In this document: piece after piece, positions 47,555-56,222 of the stretch
Position numbering within the stretch: the first letter of the stretch is position 1
How the letters are laid out: each line of letters starts with the position of its first letter
From: JBBATK01 sp044228685
GTDB lineage: Bacteria; Bacteroidota; Ignavibacteria; Kapaibacteriales; NICIL-2
Reading direction: 5' to 3'
DNA length: 64,000 bases
Assembly (NCBI GenBank): GCA_044228685.1
Contig: JBGAUL010000002.1
Coordinates: 1 to 64,000, forward strand
Program-made: the position numbers and the translations under genes
Notes under the pieces: generated by a model
What the model was told of the DNA's origin: nothing
Seen by the model: only the letters and a program-made list of their open reading frames with translations
Database searches by the model: none

Positions 47555-48133
47555 TCAGCTCAAGAATTTATTTACTTGAAGTAGAATCCAAATCAATAGT
47601 GCTACCGATAGAAGCAAGGTGGATCTACGCAGCATCGTGTACTTAAGAGTTAAAATGCCGGAGATAGAGTAGGCACTTGAGAGAAGTTCGATGACGGCGT
47701 CTCTATTCGTCAGATTGATGAATGCATCGGTGAACTCACTCATCGTTTGCGACCTGATGTCTTTGAAGAAGAACAAAGACAGCTGAGGAAACTCCACACC
47801 TTTAGGCGCACGAACGCGAGGTTGAAGTGCTTGAATTGCTGCCCAGGTTGCCAGACAAACACAGCTTAGCAAGCATACCTTCAGGACAATGTCGAAGATG
47901 ACTGAAAGGGTTAGTGCTGACTGACCCAAGGTCATGATTGACTGCTGATTCTGCAACGAAAGCGCTGCAACAAGAAATGCATTCAGACCGAAAATCACTT
48001 GAACCTTTCGGTCTGCCAATTGTACTTGCGTCTCCAGACTAACAAACAACTGACGAGCTAACTCGACTTTGGTGTGGGTAATGGGTTCATGCAGCAGCTC
48101 TTTCTCTGCATGCTCTTTAATGTGGTCGTGCAT
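47555..48133 (-). CDS. PycTM-like (Pycsar effector TM domain) membrane protein
   Basis: A 192-residue membrane protein. It fits the Pycsar effector transmembrane family (PycTM, DUF5706): an amphipathic start, then A-D-R-K at 40-43 leading into the first hydrophobic stretch (about 46-62), a second (75-100), the L-Q-P-R turn at 103-106, L-F-F-F-K-D-I at 120-126, a helical region with A-Y-S-I-S-G-I-L-T-L-K-Y at 154-165, and a final helix (171-190). In Pycsar anti-phage systems such proteins open the membrane when a uridylate or cytidylate cyclase makes cUMP or cCMP; no cyclase is encoded next to it. The ATG at 48133 opens the family-like region; an in-frame start at 48220 adds 29 residues. The similarity is by pattern only. 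Confidence 0.6.
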   Translation of the reverse strand: MHDHIKEHAEKELLHEPITHTKVELARQLFVSLETQVQLADRKVQVIFGLNAFLVAALSLQNQQSIMTLGQSALTLSVIFDIVLKVCLLSCVCLATWAAIQALQPRVRAPKGVEFPQLSLFFFKDIRSQTMSEFTDAFINLTNRDAVIELLSSAYSISGILTLKYTMLRRSTLLLSVALLIWILLQVNKFLS

Positions 48134-48327
48134 AGGGTTGCAAAAATGCAACGCTGATTTTGTCTTAGTATGCTCCGGCGTGCGTGTTAGCAAATCATAA
48201 TAACCCACACCAAAGCTCATTCAATGTTTGCTTGCAAAAACTTGGGACATAGCTTTTGCAAGTATTCACCTCATGGAGCTTGGTGTGGTTTTGACGACGC
48301 AGACAGTGCTTTTGTTTGATCACTTTG

Positions 48328-49302
48328 TCAGTTGTCGCTACGATCTTCTGCTATCAATGGTTTGTTTGAGATTTCGATGAGCGAACCAATCGAATCCCAA
48401 GCCAGTCGAACATCGCTGTGTTGCAGACTCTTTTCGAGTCGCTTCATCGGCTCAGCATAGGGCTCAGGTGTCTGACGAAATGTCATACAATGAATAGGCG
48501 CCAGCGTCTGTGCCCGCATTGCCTCGACCATCCGAAGACTCTCTTCCGGTGTGCAGTGGTTGTCTGAGCAACCTGCGTACGCACCAATCGGCATAAAGGC
48601 CGTCGCGATCGAAACGTTACGCAATTCGCGGAACGATTCGGTGTAGGCAGTGTCACCACCAAACACAACATTGGTTGAACCACAAGAAATCAGGTATGCA
48701 TTGTAGCTTCTACCAAAATCTCTGGCTCCCTCTCGTCTATCTGCTTCCCATGGGTAGCGCCAACCATTGTGCAAGACTTCTGTTGCGGTGATTCTGATTG
48801 GTCCGAAGGATGTTGAATCCCACCAATCCAGTTCACGACAATGCTTCCACGCCAGATCATCGACAATGTCCTTGGTGTTCTTTGCGCAGATACATCGGAT
48901 CTGATCCGGATACTTTGCGCACAGAGCTTCTAAACTTGGTAGATCAGTGTGATCCATGTGAGCATGGGACAGCAAGACGTAGTCAGGACGAGGGACATCT
49001 TCTAATCGAAGTGACGGCTCACTTAGACGACGAATACCGACGGTTTGTCCAAGGAACTGAACGCCAACATCCCCGCTGAATACCGGATCGCACAGAATAA
49101 TCGTTCCGTACGCGTTGATAAGAATAGTGGAATGACCTATCCAGCGTGCGCTGAATGCGTTGTCGGAACCTATAAGCGTCGCGCGCCGTCTGTCTGTGGA
49201 TATGCTCTCTGTTCCAGCAAACAGATTGACGAACGGAATTGAATGAACCCCAAATGCTGCCGCCGCGCACAACGAGCTGCGCATAAAACTCCGACGATTC
49301 AT
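48328..49302 (-). CDS. exported metallo-beta-lactamase-fold hydrolase (UlaG/NAPE-PLD-like)
   Basis: A 324-residue MBL-fold metal hydrolase. The N-terminus R-R-S-F-M-R followed by a weakly hydrophobic stretch is a Tat-type signal, consistent with export of a folded metal enzyme. The domain starts with A-R-W-I-G-H-S-T at about 52-59; the metal-binding motif H-A-H-M-D-H is at 113-118; further ligands are in G-G-D-T-A-Y and the late P-I-H-C-M. The W-I-G-H-S-T start and length are typical of the NAPE-PLD/UlaG branch, which includes phospholipase-D-like enzymes and lactonases; the substrate is unknown. It is separated from the glycan operon upstream by 180 bases. Confidence 0.85.
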   Translation of the reverse strand: MNRRSFMRSSLCAAAAFGVHSIPFVNLFAGTESISTDRRRATLIGSDNAFSARWIGHSTILINAYGTIILCDPVFSGDVGVQFLGQTVGIRRLSEPSLRLEDVPRPDYVLLSHAHMDHTDLPSLEALCAKYPDQIRCICAKNTKDIVDDLAWKHCRELDWWDSTSFGPIRITATEVLHNGWRYPWEADRREGARDFGRSYNAYLISCGSTNVVFGGDTAYTESFRELRNVSIATAFMPIGAYAGCSDNHCTPEESLRMVEAMRAQTLAPIHCMTFRQTPEPYAEPMKRLEKSLQHSDVRLAWDSIGSLIEISNKPLIAEDRSDN

Positions 49303-49482
49303 AGTACCTCATGAAAAATTTCACATACCCCCCGGTGCACGGGATACTTTCAACGTCGTGCGCAAAAATCCGGCTGCACTGTTGACAGAAGGTAACGGGC
49401 ATATGAAGCTTGAGCTCATGTTCATTACCATGCTTCAACATGCTTGCAAGAGGCTTGGGATAAAATTGATGTGCTGCGACAC

Positions 49483-50253
49483 TTAGCGAGCACGTCGACG
49501 AAAGGCGTAGACTATCTGTGCGAGGTATGACTGAGGAAATTTTCGCGAGCGCAGACCATAGCTCTTGGGTTTCTGATCAGTCGGCAGAAACGCTGTCCCG
49601 AAGATCCAATCCCAAATCGCAAGCTTGGTTGAGAAGTTTGTATGATGCGATTCTTTGCCGGCACTATGATGCCAACGGTGCATTTCCGGACCATTGATAA
49701 CTCTCTGCAGCGACCCACTTCGAACGTCGATGTTCGAATGAATATACATTCCCCACACTGAATCAATGGTTGTTTTAATAACGAACACTTCGGCCGAAGC
49801 TCCTAGAAGTGCGATGGGAAGAAACTCTATGCTTTGGTTGATGAGAATCTCAAGTGGGTGTGAGCGGGAGCCTGACAACCAGTCAACTTCCGTCGCAGAG
49901 TGATGCGCTTCATGAATGCGCCACAGCCACTTGTTATGATGCTGCCAACGATGGAACCAATAGATGTAAAGATCGTGCGTGACGAGAAAGAAGAGGCACT
50001 GCACGACAAGTGGAAAGCGGGCAAAGAAGTGGCCGGTGGTCCAGGGCGAGAGCGGACCGCAAATCTCAATAAACCACGCAATGAGGAGTCCAAGGACATA
50101 GGACTGGATCAGCGTGTATGCAACACCATCTGTCCACCACCCTTCACGAAAGAGTCGTTGTCCGGGAGTGTAGGGAAAACGATGCTCGAGGATTATAATG
50201 AGGAGTGCTGCACAAAGGATTGTCACAGCACTCCACAGACTCTGTTCTTGCAT
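49483..50253 (-). CDS. sterol desaturase/fatty acid hydroxylase-family membrane protein
   Basis: A 256-residue integral membrane di-iron enzyme of the fatty acid hydroxylase superfamily. The conserved His clusters are all present: H93 and H101 in H-D-L-Y-I-Y-W-F-H, H105-H106, H114, H117-H118 in H-E-A-H-H-S, and H192, H195-H196 in M-H-R-W-H-H-S. Four hydrophobic stretches surround them. The substrate may be a lipid or a lipid-linked intermediate. Its ATG shares one base with the stop of the NeuB-like gene (TAATG), so it is translationally coupled to a sugar-acid synthase, which is unusual and suggests that it acts in the same pathway, for instance on the carrier lipid or product. It is the last gene of the operon. 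Confidence 0.88.
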   Translation of the reverse strand: MQEQSLWSAVTILCAALLIIILEHRFPYTPGQRLFREGWWTDGVAYTLIQSYVLGLLIAWFIEICGPLSPWTTGHFFARFPLVVQCLFFLVTHDLYIYWFHRWQHHNKWLWRIHEAHHSATEVDWLSGSRSHPLEILINQSIEFLPIALLGASAEVFVIKTTIDSVWGMYIHSNIDVRSGSLQRVINGPEMHRWHHSAGKESHHTNFSTKLAIWDWIFGTAFLPTDQKPKSYGLRSRKFPQSYLAQIVYAFRRRAR

Positions 50254-51203
50254 TAATTCTCAGCCGCGACAAAATTCGAACTCATGTCACGATCAGCGTT
50301 TTCGATCGAAGCCATTGCTCTGCGAAGTTTCTTTCGCGCTCCGAGTTCACTTTCATAGACGCGCTTTACGCCGTCACCCATTGCCTTCTCGATGTCGCGA
50401 ATGTTCGATACAAGTCGCATTAATCCGCCGATCTCTACCGATGCCGCTTGATCGCTACCCCACATGGATCGGTCAAGGGTGATGTGTCGTTCGACGAAGC
50501 AAGCACCAAGTGTTACTGCTGACCAAGTCGGACTCAGGCCGACTTCATGTCCGCTGTATCCAATCGGCACATCGGAAAATCTCTCTTGCAGAGTATTGAT
50601 CATTCTCAGATTCAATTCTTCAGGACGACAAGGATAGGAACTGGTGCTGTGCGCTATGAGCAAAGACTCATGACCGAGGGTCACAACCGCTGTCTCGATC
50701 TCGTCCATAGTACTCATCCCGGTTGAAATGATCAGCGGCTTACCGGTAGCCCGCATAGTTTTCAGCAAGTTCAAATCGGTGAGTGATGCGGATGCTGCCT
50801 TGTAACAGGGCGGATCGAATTGCTCTATGAAGTCAACCGATGGCTCATCCCAACATGAAGCAAACCACATGATGTTGCGTGATCGACAATAGCGATCCAA
50901 TTCATCGTATTCGGAGAATCCGAACTCTGTGCGATGACGATACTCGATGTAGCTCATGCGACCCCAAGGCGTATCGCGCTCTACAAACCATTGATCGCGA
51001 GGAACACACAACTCAGGCGTGCGCTTTTGAAACTTCACAGCGTCACAACCGGCGAGCACAGCGCCGTCGATCATACGCTTGGCAATTTCAACAGAGCCAT
51101 TGTGGTTGATGCCGATTTCTGCAATGACGAAAACACTTTTGTGCGGACCAACCTCGCGGTCTGCAATGCGCACCGATGGCACATTCGTTTGCTCAACGTT
51201 CAT
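50253..51203 (-). CDS. NeuB-family PEP-condensing sugar-acid synthase lacking SAF domain
   Basis: A 316-residue member of the N-acetylneuraminate synthase family, which condenses phosphoenolpyruvate with an aldose to give a 3-deoxy-ulosonic acid. The TIM-barrel core is complete: E-I-G-I-N-H-N-G at 29-36, the D-A-V-K-F-Q strand at 54-59, G-Y-S-G-H-E-V-G near 217-224 and a late E-R-H-I-T-L-D metal/PEP-site segment. Usual members are about 340-350 residues with a C-terminal antifreeze-like (SAF) domain; here the chain ends 40 residues after the barrel, so that domain is missing. Its neighbours are an SDR gene (start side) and a coupled hydroxylase gene. The product is not predictable, but the neighbours suggest an unusual sugar acid. 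Confidence 0.85.
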   Translation of the reverse strand: MNVEQTNVPSVRIADREVGPHKSVFVIAEIGINHNGSVEIAKRMIDGAVLAGCDAVKFQKRTPELCVPRDQWFVERDTPWGRMSYIEYRHRTEFGFSEYDELDRYCRSRNIMWFASCWDEPSVDFIEQFDPPCYKAASASLTDLNLLKTMRATGKPLIISTGMSTMDEIETAVVTLGHESLLIAHSTSSYPCRPEELNLRMINTLQERFSDVPIGYSGHEVGLSPTWSAVTLGACFVERHITLDRSMWGSDQAASVEIGGLMRLVSNIRDIEKAMGDGVKRVYESELGARKKLRRAMASIENADRDMSSNFVAAEN

Positions 51204-51286
51204 AGAATTTAAATATGGGAGTGAGTGAAATCTGAAGCAGAAAAACGCTTTGAAGTATTCTGCCTAAACCGTCTCGAGAATGATCT

Positions 51287-52087
51287 CTAAATGCAGGTCC
51301 AACCACCGTCTACTATCAGCGTGCTTCCTGTCATATATTTCGAGGCTTCAGAAGCCAAGAAAACAATCGCTCCATCGTAATCTTCCCGATTAGCCATGCG
51401 ACCAAGAGGCACACGCTTCTCATAGGCCTCAACGAAATAGTCTTCTTGTCCATTGAGTACACCACCCGGCGCCAGGGCATTGACACGAATATTTTCATGT
51501 GCCCAATAGGCAGCCAGATAGCGGGTGAATCCAATAACTGCAGCTTTGGATGTAGGATAGGCAGGCGATTTGAAGAAGCGCTGGGTTTGTCCGTCGTGGT
51601 AGAGAGATTGATCCGGGCCAACAATGCCGTAGGTAGAAGCAATGTTGATGATAGAACCGCCGCGACCAACCATTGCCTGACCGAAAATCTGCGAACAAAG
51701 AAAAACTCCGGTTACATTGACTTGCAGAACACGGGTCCAGAGATTCAAGGGAAAATCTTCAAAAGGCGACAACTCAGTCGACGCCGCACTGTCTTCAACA
51801 GCGTCGTTGATAGCAGCGTTGTTGATGAGGATATCAATATGACCGAATCTCTCGAGCACAGTCTTTCGTGCATCGAGCAACGAAGCCACATCACATACAT
51901 CCATGCGCAGTGCGAGAGAAGGATTGGGAAGTTCTTCACACACATCTTGGCATCGGGAAATGTCAATGTCTGCTACCACTACCGTTGCTCCTGCAAGCGA
52001 TAGTGCTTTGCAGAATGACGAGCCTAACAATCCACTAGCTCCTGTTACGAGCGCAACCTTGTTGTGAAGATCCGAGTGTCTATGCAT
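51287..52087 (-). CDS. short-chain dehydrogenase/reductase (PtmA-like)
   Basis: A 266-residue classical SDR. Motifs: T-G-A-S-G-L-L-G at 15-22 for NAD(P), N-N-A-A at 89-92, Ser151 and Y177-x3-K181 as catalytic residues, and the C-terminal P-G-G-V with V-D-G-G-W. The P-G-G-V-x-x-G-Q and final V-D-G-G-W segments resemble PtmA-type SDRs from flagellin-glycan clusters that make nonulosonic acids. It lies 83 bases upstream of the NeuB-like gene and 205 bases downstream of the aminotransferase gene, so it likely acts in the same sugar pathway, oxidising or reducing a sugar intermediate. Confidence 0.88.
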   Translation of the reverse strand: MHRHSDLHNKVALVTGASGLLGSSFCKALSLAGATVVVADIDISRCQDVCEELPNPSLALRMDVCDVASLLDARKTVLERFGHIDILINNAAINDAVEDSAASTELSPFEDFPLNLWTRVLQVNVTGVFLCSQIFGQAMVGRGGSIINIASTYGIVGPDQSLYHDGQTQRFFKSPAYPTSKAAVIGFTRYLAAYWAHENIRVNALAPGGVLNGQEDYFVEAYEKRVPLGRMANREDYDGAIVFLASEASKYMTGSTLIVDGGWTCI

Positions 52088-52292
52088 TGGCGATGGATTT
52101 TAATGAAGCAATTTTCTGTGCATGTTTCCTGCATGCAAAATGCCATCGCACTGTTGCCTGTTCGTTACGAGGGTGTTAGCTCTTAATGCGCGAGTGTTGT
52201 GAAAAACTAATTTGATTACACTGCACTTCCGCAGTTCAACTACTGCATACAACACACTACGATTTGAACGCGCTTGTTCGCGCATTGCACTC

Positions 52293-53621
52293 TTAAACGA
52301 ATCGCGGCTTTGTATTAAAGTGCGTTGTCTTACGAAAGACCGGTTCGAGCAAAGCGCCGTGGAGTTTGGATTGAACTTCAGACTTGGCTACCAGAGGACG
52401 TAGCGCGGTGAGAACACTGTGGTATGCGGCTAGAGTGTAATCAATATCCTCAAGACCATGTGAGTAGCTGATAACATGGCTACCCGTCCAAAGTATTCCG
52501 CAACGCAACAGCTCTTGTTGAATGTATGTCTTGATAAGCAGCGCGTCCGGATGATTGATCTGTAGCAGTGTACGACATGGGAATCCAATACAGCGCAGAT
52601 AGGGAATATCGAGTTGATCAATGATTGCCTGCAAACCGTCTTTGAGTAATCGTCCCTGTGCATCCAATGCCTGCGCTACGTTATGCTCTCGCATGAAGGA
52701 TATCGTTGCTTTGGCTGCAGCAAGCGACAAGGTCTCACCGCCAAATGTGTTGAAGAAAAAGACGTCACGATCAAGCAGTCGCATATACTCTTGCTTACCC
52801 GTAAGCACCGACAGCGGCATTCCATTGGCTATGGCTTTGGAGAAACAGGCAAGATCTGCTCGAACACCGAAGTACTCTTGGGCTCCGCCAAGTGCGAGAC
52901 GAAAGCCCGTCCACATTTCATCAAATATCAACAAGCATCCATGCTCTGTACACAAGTCACGGAGTCTGTGAAGAAAGTTCTCGTGTGGTTCAATGAAGGT
53001 TGTCGGTTCAAGAATAACAGCTGCAACATCGTTACCGATCGCCGCCTCCAATGAGGGAATATCATTGTAGCCAAAGGTGAATGTTTGATCCATTGCGCTC
53101 GCAGGTATGCCTGCATTACGATCGGTTGTGGCGATGTACCAATCGTGCCATCCATGATAGCCGCAACAGAGAACAGTGCTTCTGCCGGTTGCGGCGCGCG
53201 CAACGCGTATTGCAGCAGAGGTTACATCTGCTCCGCCTTTGGAGAAGCGACACATTTCTGCGTTAGGCACAACGTCGTGGAGCAGCTCAGCGACTTCAGA
53301 TTCCAGTGGATGTGGCAGTGAGAAGACAATGCCCTGATTCAACTGCTCGCGTATTGCGTCATCGACCTGTGGATGATTGTAGCCGAGCGAGACCGGGCCC
53401 ACACCCATGCTGTAATCGAGGTATTCATTTCCATCAACATCCCACACGTGCGAGCCTTTGCCGCGTTGAATGTATATGGGAGATACACCAAAGCTGTTCT
53501 GACTTACTCCCTTTGCAAGTGTTTGTGTTACTGCCGGGATGAGCTTTTTTGCACGCTCATAAAGCTCGAGTGAGCGAGTAATGGTTGGTAAAGACTGCTC
53601 TAATCTGAGAGAGTTTGCCAT
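52293..53621 (-). CDS. class III aminotransferase / glutamate-1-semialdehyde aminomutase-like enzyme
   Basis: A 442-residue PLP enzyme of aminotransferase class III, closest in layout to glutamate-1-semialdehyde 2,1-aminomutase. The PLP Lys is K262 (F-S-K-A-I-A-N-G-M-P); the cofactor-binding Asp is D234 (L-I-F-D-E-M); H-G-W-H-D-W is at 156-161. The motif S-G-T-E-A of true HemL is replaced by K-G-G-A-D at 128-132, as in sugar-cluster relatives, so the substrate is likely an amino or keto sugar rather than the haem precursor. Its first codons overlap the transketolase C-subunit gene by 22 bases, so the two are tightly co-expressed. Confidence 0.85.
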   Translation of the reverse strand: MANSLRLEQSLPTITRSLELYERAKKLIPAVTQTLAKGVSQNSFGVSPIYIQRGKGSHVWDVDGNEYLDYSMGVGPVSLGYNHPQVDDAIREQLNQGIVFSLPHPLESEVAELLHDVVPNAEMCRFSKGGADVTSAAIRVARAATGRSTVLCCGYHGWHDWYIATTDRNAGIPASAMDQTFTFGYNDIPSLEAAIGNDVAAVILEPTTFIEPHENFLHRLRDLCTEHGCLLIFDEMWTGFRLALGGAQEYFGVRADLACFSKAIANGMPLSVLTGKQEYMRLLDRDVFFFNTFGGETLSLAAAKATISFMREHNVAQALDAQGRLLKDGLQAIIDQLDIPYLRCIGFPCRTLLQINHPDALLIKTYIQQELLRCGILWTGSHVISYSHGLEDIDYTLAAYHSVLTALRPLVAKSEVQSKLHGALLEPVFRKTTHFNTKPRFV

Positions 53622-54538
53622 TGTATCTTTTTCGGTTGGTTGTCGAGATAATCTTCGATGCGAAGTGCAATTGCTTGACCGTTGAGACCTTCGTGTTGCA
53701 AGAGATCGTTCATGAGTGCCGGACGAAACCAGCGTTCCTTGAATGAAATCGGAAACACGTTAGCCTGCGCTTGATGCTTTACCAAGAGCTCACAGAGAAT
53801 CGAATACAAGCCGCCGGTTTGAAAGTGGTCTTCAAGACACACCACGACTTCTGCTCGTTGCGCCGCAATGAGCAAGGTCTCTTCATCAATAGGCTTCAAG
53901 GTTCGAAGATTCACAATACTGGTGCTAATACCTCGCGCTGTAAGTTGTTCTGCGGCAATGAAAGCTTGTCGAACCAGCGCGCCGTAGCATAGAATCGTCA
54001 CATCTCCTTGCTCTCCGAACTGCTCTGCTTCACCGATGCGGAATGTGTGAGAGTGCTTCACGACTCGCTGGGCAGCGGTTGCGCGGATGTAGAAGGGACG
54101 TGGATCTTCGAGGATCTGAGGGAGTCCGATGAGGAAGTCTTCTTCATCTGCCGGACAAAACACTCCCATCGATGGGATGGTACGCATGAGCGAGACGTCT
54201 TCTAGCGCTTGGTGGGTCGGACCATTTGCCTCACTCAACACTCCTGCAACTCCGCCAACTAATTTCACAGGCAACGATGCAATACCAACATCGGTACGGA
54301 TAAATTCAAAGGCACGCATGGTCAAGAACGCTGCAAGAGCGTGCACAATCGGCACACGACCTCGCAACGCCAAACCGGCTGCAACGCCGATCATTGTTTG
54401 CTCGCAAATTCCCACATCCAGAAATCGTTGTGGCATGCGCGCCGGCAGGTTGCGAATTGCCGCGCGATTTTCAGCAGTGAGCACCATAATGCGCTCGTCT
54501 TGCTGCATCAATTCTTCAAGTTTTTGCTCGTAGTTCAT
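53600..54538 (-). CDS. transketolase-like enzyme, C-terminal (pyrimidine/C-domain) subunit
   Basis: A 312-residue protein carrying the pyrimidine-binding and C-terminal domains of a transketolase/DXS-type enzyme, without the N-terminal domain. F-L-D-V-G-I-C-E-Q-T near 38-47 contains the catalytic Glu region that activates thiamine diphosphate; G-L-A-L-R-G-R-V-P and the F-I-R-T-D segment follow. The partner N-terminal subunit is encoded immediately upstream with a 9-base gap. Such split transketolases occur in sugar biosynthesis clusters and archaea. The pair would move a two-carbon ketol unit to build the sugar backbone. Confidence 0.88.
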   Translation of the reverse strand: MNYEQKLEELMQQDERIMVLTAENRAAIRNLPARMPQRFLDVGICEQTMIGVAAGLALRGRVPIVHALAAFLTMRAFEFIRTDVGIASLPVKLVGGVAGVLSEANGPTHQALEDVSLMRTIPSMGVFCPADEEDFLIGLPQILEDPRPFYIRATAAQRVVKHSHTFRIGEAEQFGEQGDVTILCYGALVRQAFIAAEQLTARGISTSIVNLRTLKPIDEETLLIAAQRAEVVVCLEDHFQTGGLYSILCELLVKHQAQANVFPISFKERWFRPALMNDLLQHEGLNGQAIALRIEDYLDNQPKKIQWQTLSD

Positions 54539-54547
54539 GCTTGTCTC

Positions 54548-55411
54548 CTAGCGTACGATTTGAACTTCACTACGTATATCAGCCTGAGCTACTCCATGCA
54601 ATTCGTAAATCAACTCCTCAACCTCGTCAGCCGAGAAGGTGCAGAACCAGCGATCCGCCTTCTCAGCAATGCTAGGTAGACCATGACCGCGCTGCGTATC
54701 AGCGATAACGACTTTTGGTTTCGGTGAGTTCATGACGAGAGAATTCATCGTCTTGTCGAGTTCATTGAAGTCGTGTCCATCACAACGATGCACTTCCCAA
54801 CCAAAGGCTTGAAATTTCTGCTCCAAAGGTTCTAGCGGATTGAGTTCTTCTGTGCGAATATTGGCTTGAAACCAGTTTCGATCGACGATGGCTATGAGAT
54901 TTGAAAGACCCTGCGATGCGGCCACCAGACATGCTTCCCACACGCTTCCTTCGTTGAGTTCTCCGTCACCGAGTATCACCACTACTCTGTTCTTCTGCTT
55001 GCGCATTTTACAGTCGATAGCGATGCCCATTCCAACGGACAAGAGATGTCCTAACGATCCACTGTGAAACTCAACACCCGGCACAGCACGGTTGGGATGC
55101 CAGTAGATGTGATCATTTGAGTGAAGGTGATTTCTAAGTCTTGCTTTGTCAATGTATCCCAGCTCTGCAAACACGCCGTAGAGTGCGGGCACATCATGAC
55201 CTTTGGAGAGTAAAAGAAAATCACGATCCGGATGATGGATGGTTTCAGGCGAGATTCTCAGAAAGTGAGAATACAAGTAGACCATGATATCAGCACATGA
55301 CAGTGACGCGCCGATAAAACATCCACCTTCAAGCGTCATGCGAATGATGTGCTCGCGAGTACGCAAAGCAACTCTCTTCAATTCTTGAAGCTCAGCGTCG
55401 TTGAAACTCAT
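54548..55411 (-). CDS. transketolase-like enzyme, N-terminal (TPP-binding) subunit
   Basis: A 287-residue thiamine-diphosphate-binding subunit. The G-D-G motif with E-L-N-E-G-S-V-W-E-A at about 147-158, followed after a helix by D-R-N, is the classic TPP pyrophosphate/Mg site, and K-G-H-D-V-P-A-L-Y near 70-78 is the usual His region. The ATG at 55411 is chosen because GAGGAG lies four bases upstream; an upstream in-frame GTG at 55426 is rejected. The gene overlaps the end of the cytidylyltransferase gene by 20 bases, and the C subunit follows. The pair is almost certainly one heteromeric enzyme. Confidence 0.9.
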   Translation of the reverse strand: MSFNDAELQELKRVALRTREHIIRMTLEGGCFIGASLSCADIMVYLYSHFLRISPETIHHPDRDFLLLSKGHDVPALYGVFAELGYIDKARLRNHLHSNDHIYWHPNRAVPGVEFHSGSLGHLLSVGMGIAIDCKMRKQKNRVVVILGDGELNEGSVWEACLVAASQGLSNLIAIVDRNWFQANIRTEELNPLEPLEQKFQAFGWEVHRCDGHDFNELDKTMNSLVMNSPKPKVVIADTQRGHGLPSIAEKADRWFCTFSADEVEELIYELHGVAQADIRSEVQIVR

Positions 55412-56222
55412 AGCGCTCCTCACCAATTAGTATGTGCGTTTGATGTTCGGTAATAGTCTTGAGGTCTTTGAGATTATGTCTATACCAATTGACTCCCGCA
55501 TACACAGAGTTGAGTTGCGCGATATGCGGCTTGGCGTCAAGTAGATTCAAGATGTCGTGAATTCCGAAGTCGGGCTTTTTGGGATAGAGCTCACTGTAGA
55601 TGCTAACGATGAAGTGATAGTCGGCATCATAGTCAAGAGTCCATCGATGCGACATCGAGTAATCCATGCCACTCTCCCAACAAACCGAGCCACAGAAAAA
55701 CTGCTGCGGATTGTCCCATATGTACGGCGTTGTATGTTCTCGCTCATAGCTCTTCCGCGCATTGTGCCAGGCTTGTTCGAGTATCGGCATTGGAATGACT
55801 TCCACGTCGTTACCGTCGGGATAAGAGGCCGGATGCAGATTTGATACGTAATCGTATTTGTGCGCATTCTCGCGGTAGTAGTTCACGACGCGATCGACAA
55901 TGGCAGGATCAATCAGCGGACAATCACTTGGGATCTTTACAATGACATCGGCGTTACGGGCGAGTCCGCATTGATAGTGTCTATCAAGACAATCAAGCTC
56001 ACTGCCTCGGAAAACATCTATTCCGTCGAGAACGCATTGTGTGACGATGGCATCATCAATGTTGTCAGTGCTGGTTGCCACGACGATTCCATCCACTGAC
56101 TCACATCGGCGCAAGCGTTCGATTTGACGTAACAAGACACTGGTACCGAGCAAAGGCAATAGCACTTTACCCGGTAAACGCGTTGAGGCTACTCGAGCCT
56201 GGACAACGATGATGATCTTCAT
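55392..56222 (-). CDS. SpsF-like cytidylyltransferase
   Basis: A 276-residue nucleotidyltransferase of the acylneuraminate/Kdo cytidylyltransferase superfamily (SpsF branch). The signature V-Q-A-R-V-A-S-T-R-L-P-G-K is at 7-19, with I-P-S-D-C-P-L-I at about 97-104 forming the metal site and D-G-N-D-V-E-V-I later. It would activate the ulosonic acid made by the NeuB-like synthase as a CMP-sugar. Its ATG overlaps the stop of the upstream glycosyltransferase-like gene (ATGA), and the following transketolase gene overlaps its end. All three belong to one operon. Confidence 0.88.
   Translation of the reverse strand: MKIIIVVQARVASTRLPGKVLLPLLGTSVLLRQIERLRRCESVDGIVVATSTDNIDDAIVTQCVLDGIDVFRGSELDCLDRHYQCGLARNADVIVKIPSDCPLIDPAIVDRVVNYYRENAHKYDYVSNLHPASYPDGNDVEVIPMPILEQAWHNARKSYEREHTTPYIWDNPQQFFCGSVCWESGMDYSMSHRWTLDYDADYHFIVSIYSELYPKKPDFGIHDILNLLDAKPHIAQLNSVYAGVNWYRHNLKDLKTITEHQTHILIGEERYEFQRR

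Noticed and set aside
47555..49302. a two-gene anti-phage system with the metallo-hydrolase
   Set aside because: The metallo-hydrolase has a Tat-type signal and is an ordinary MBL-fold enzyme; there is no sign of a nucleotide cyclase or nuclease partner.
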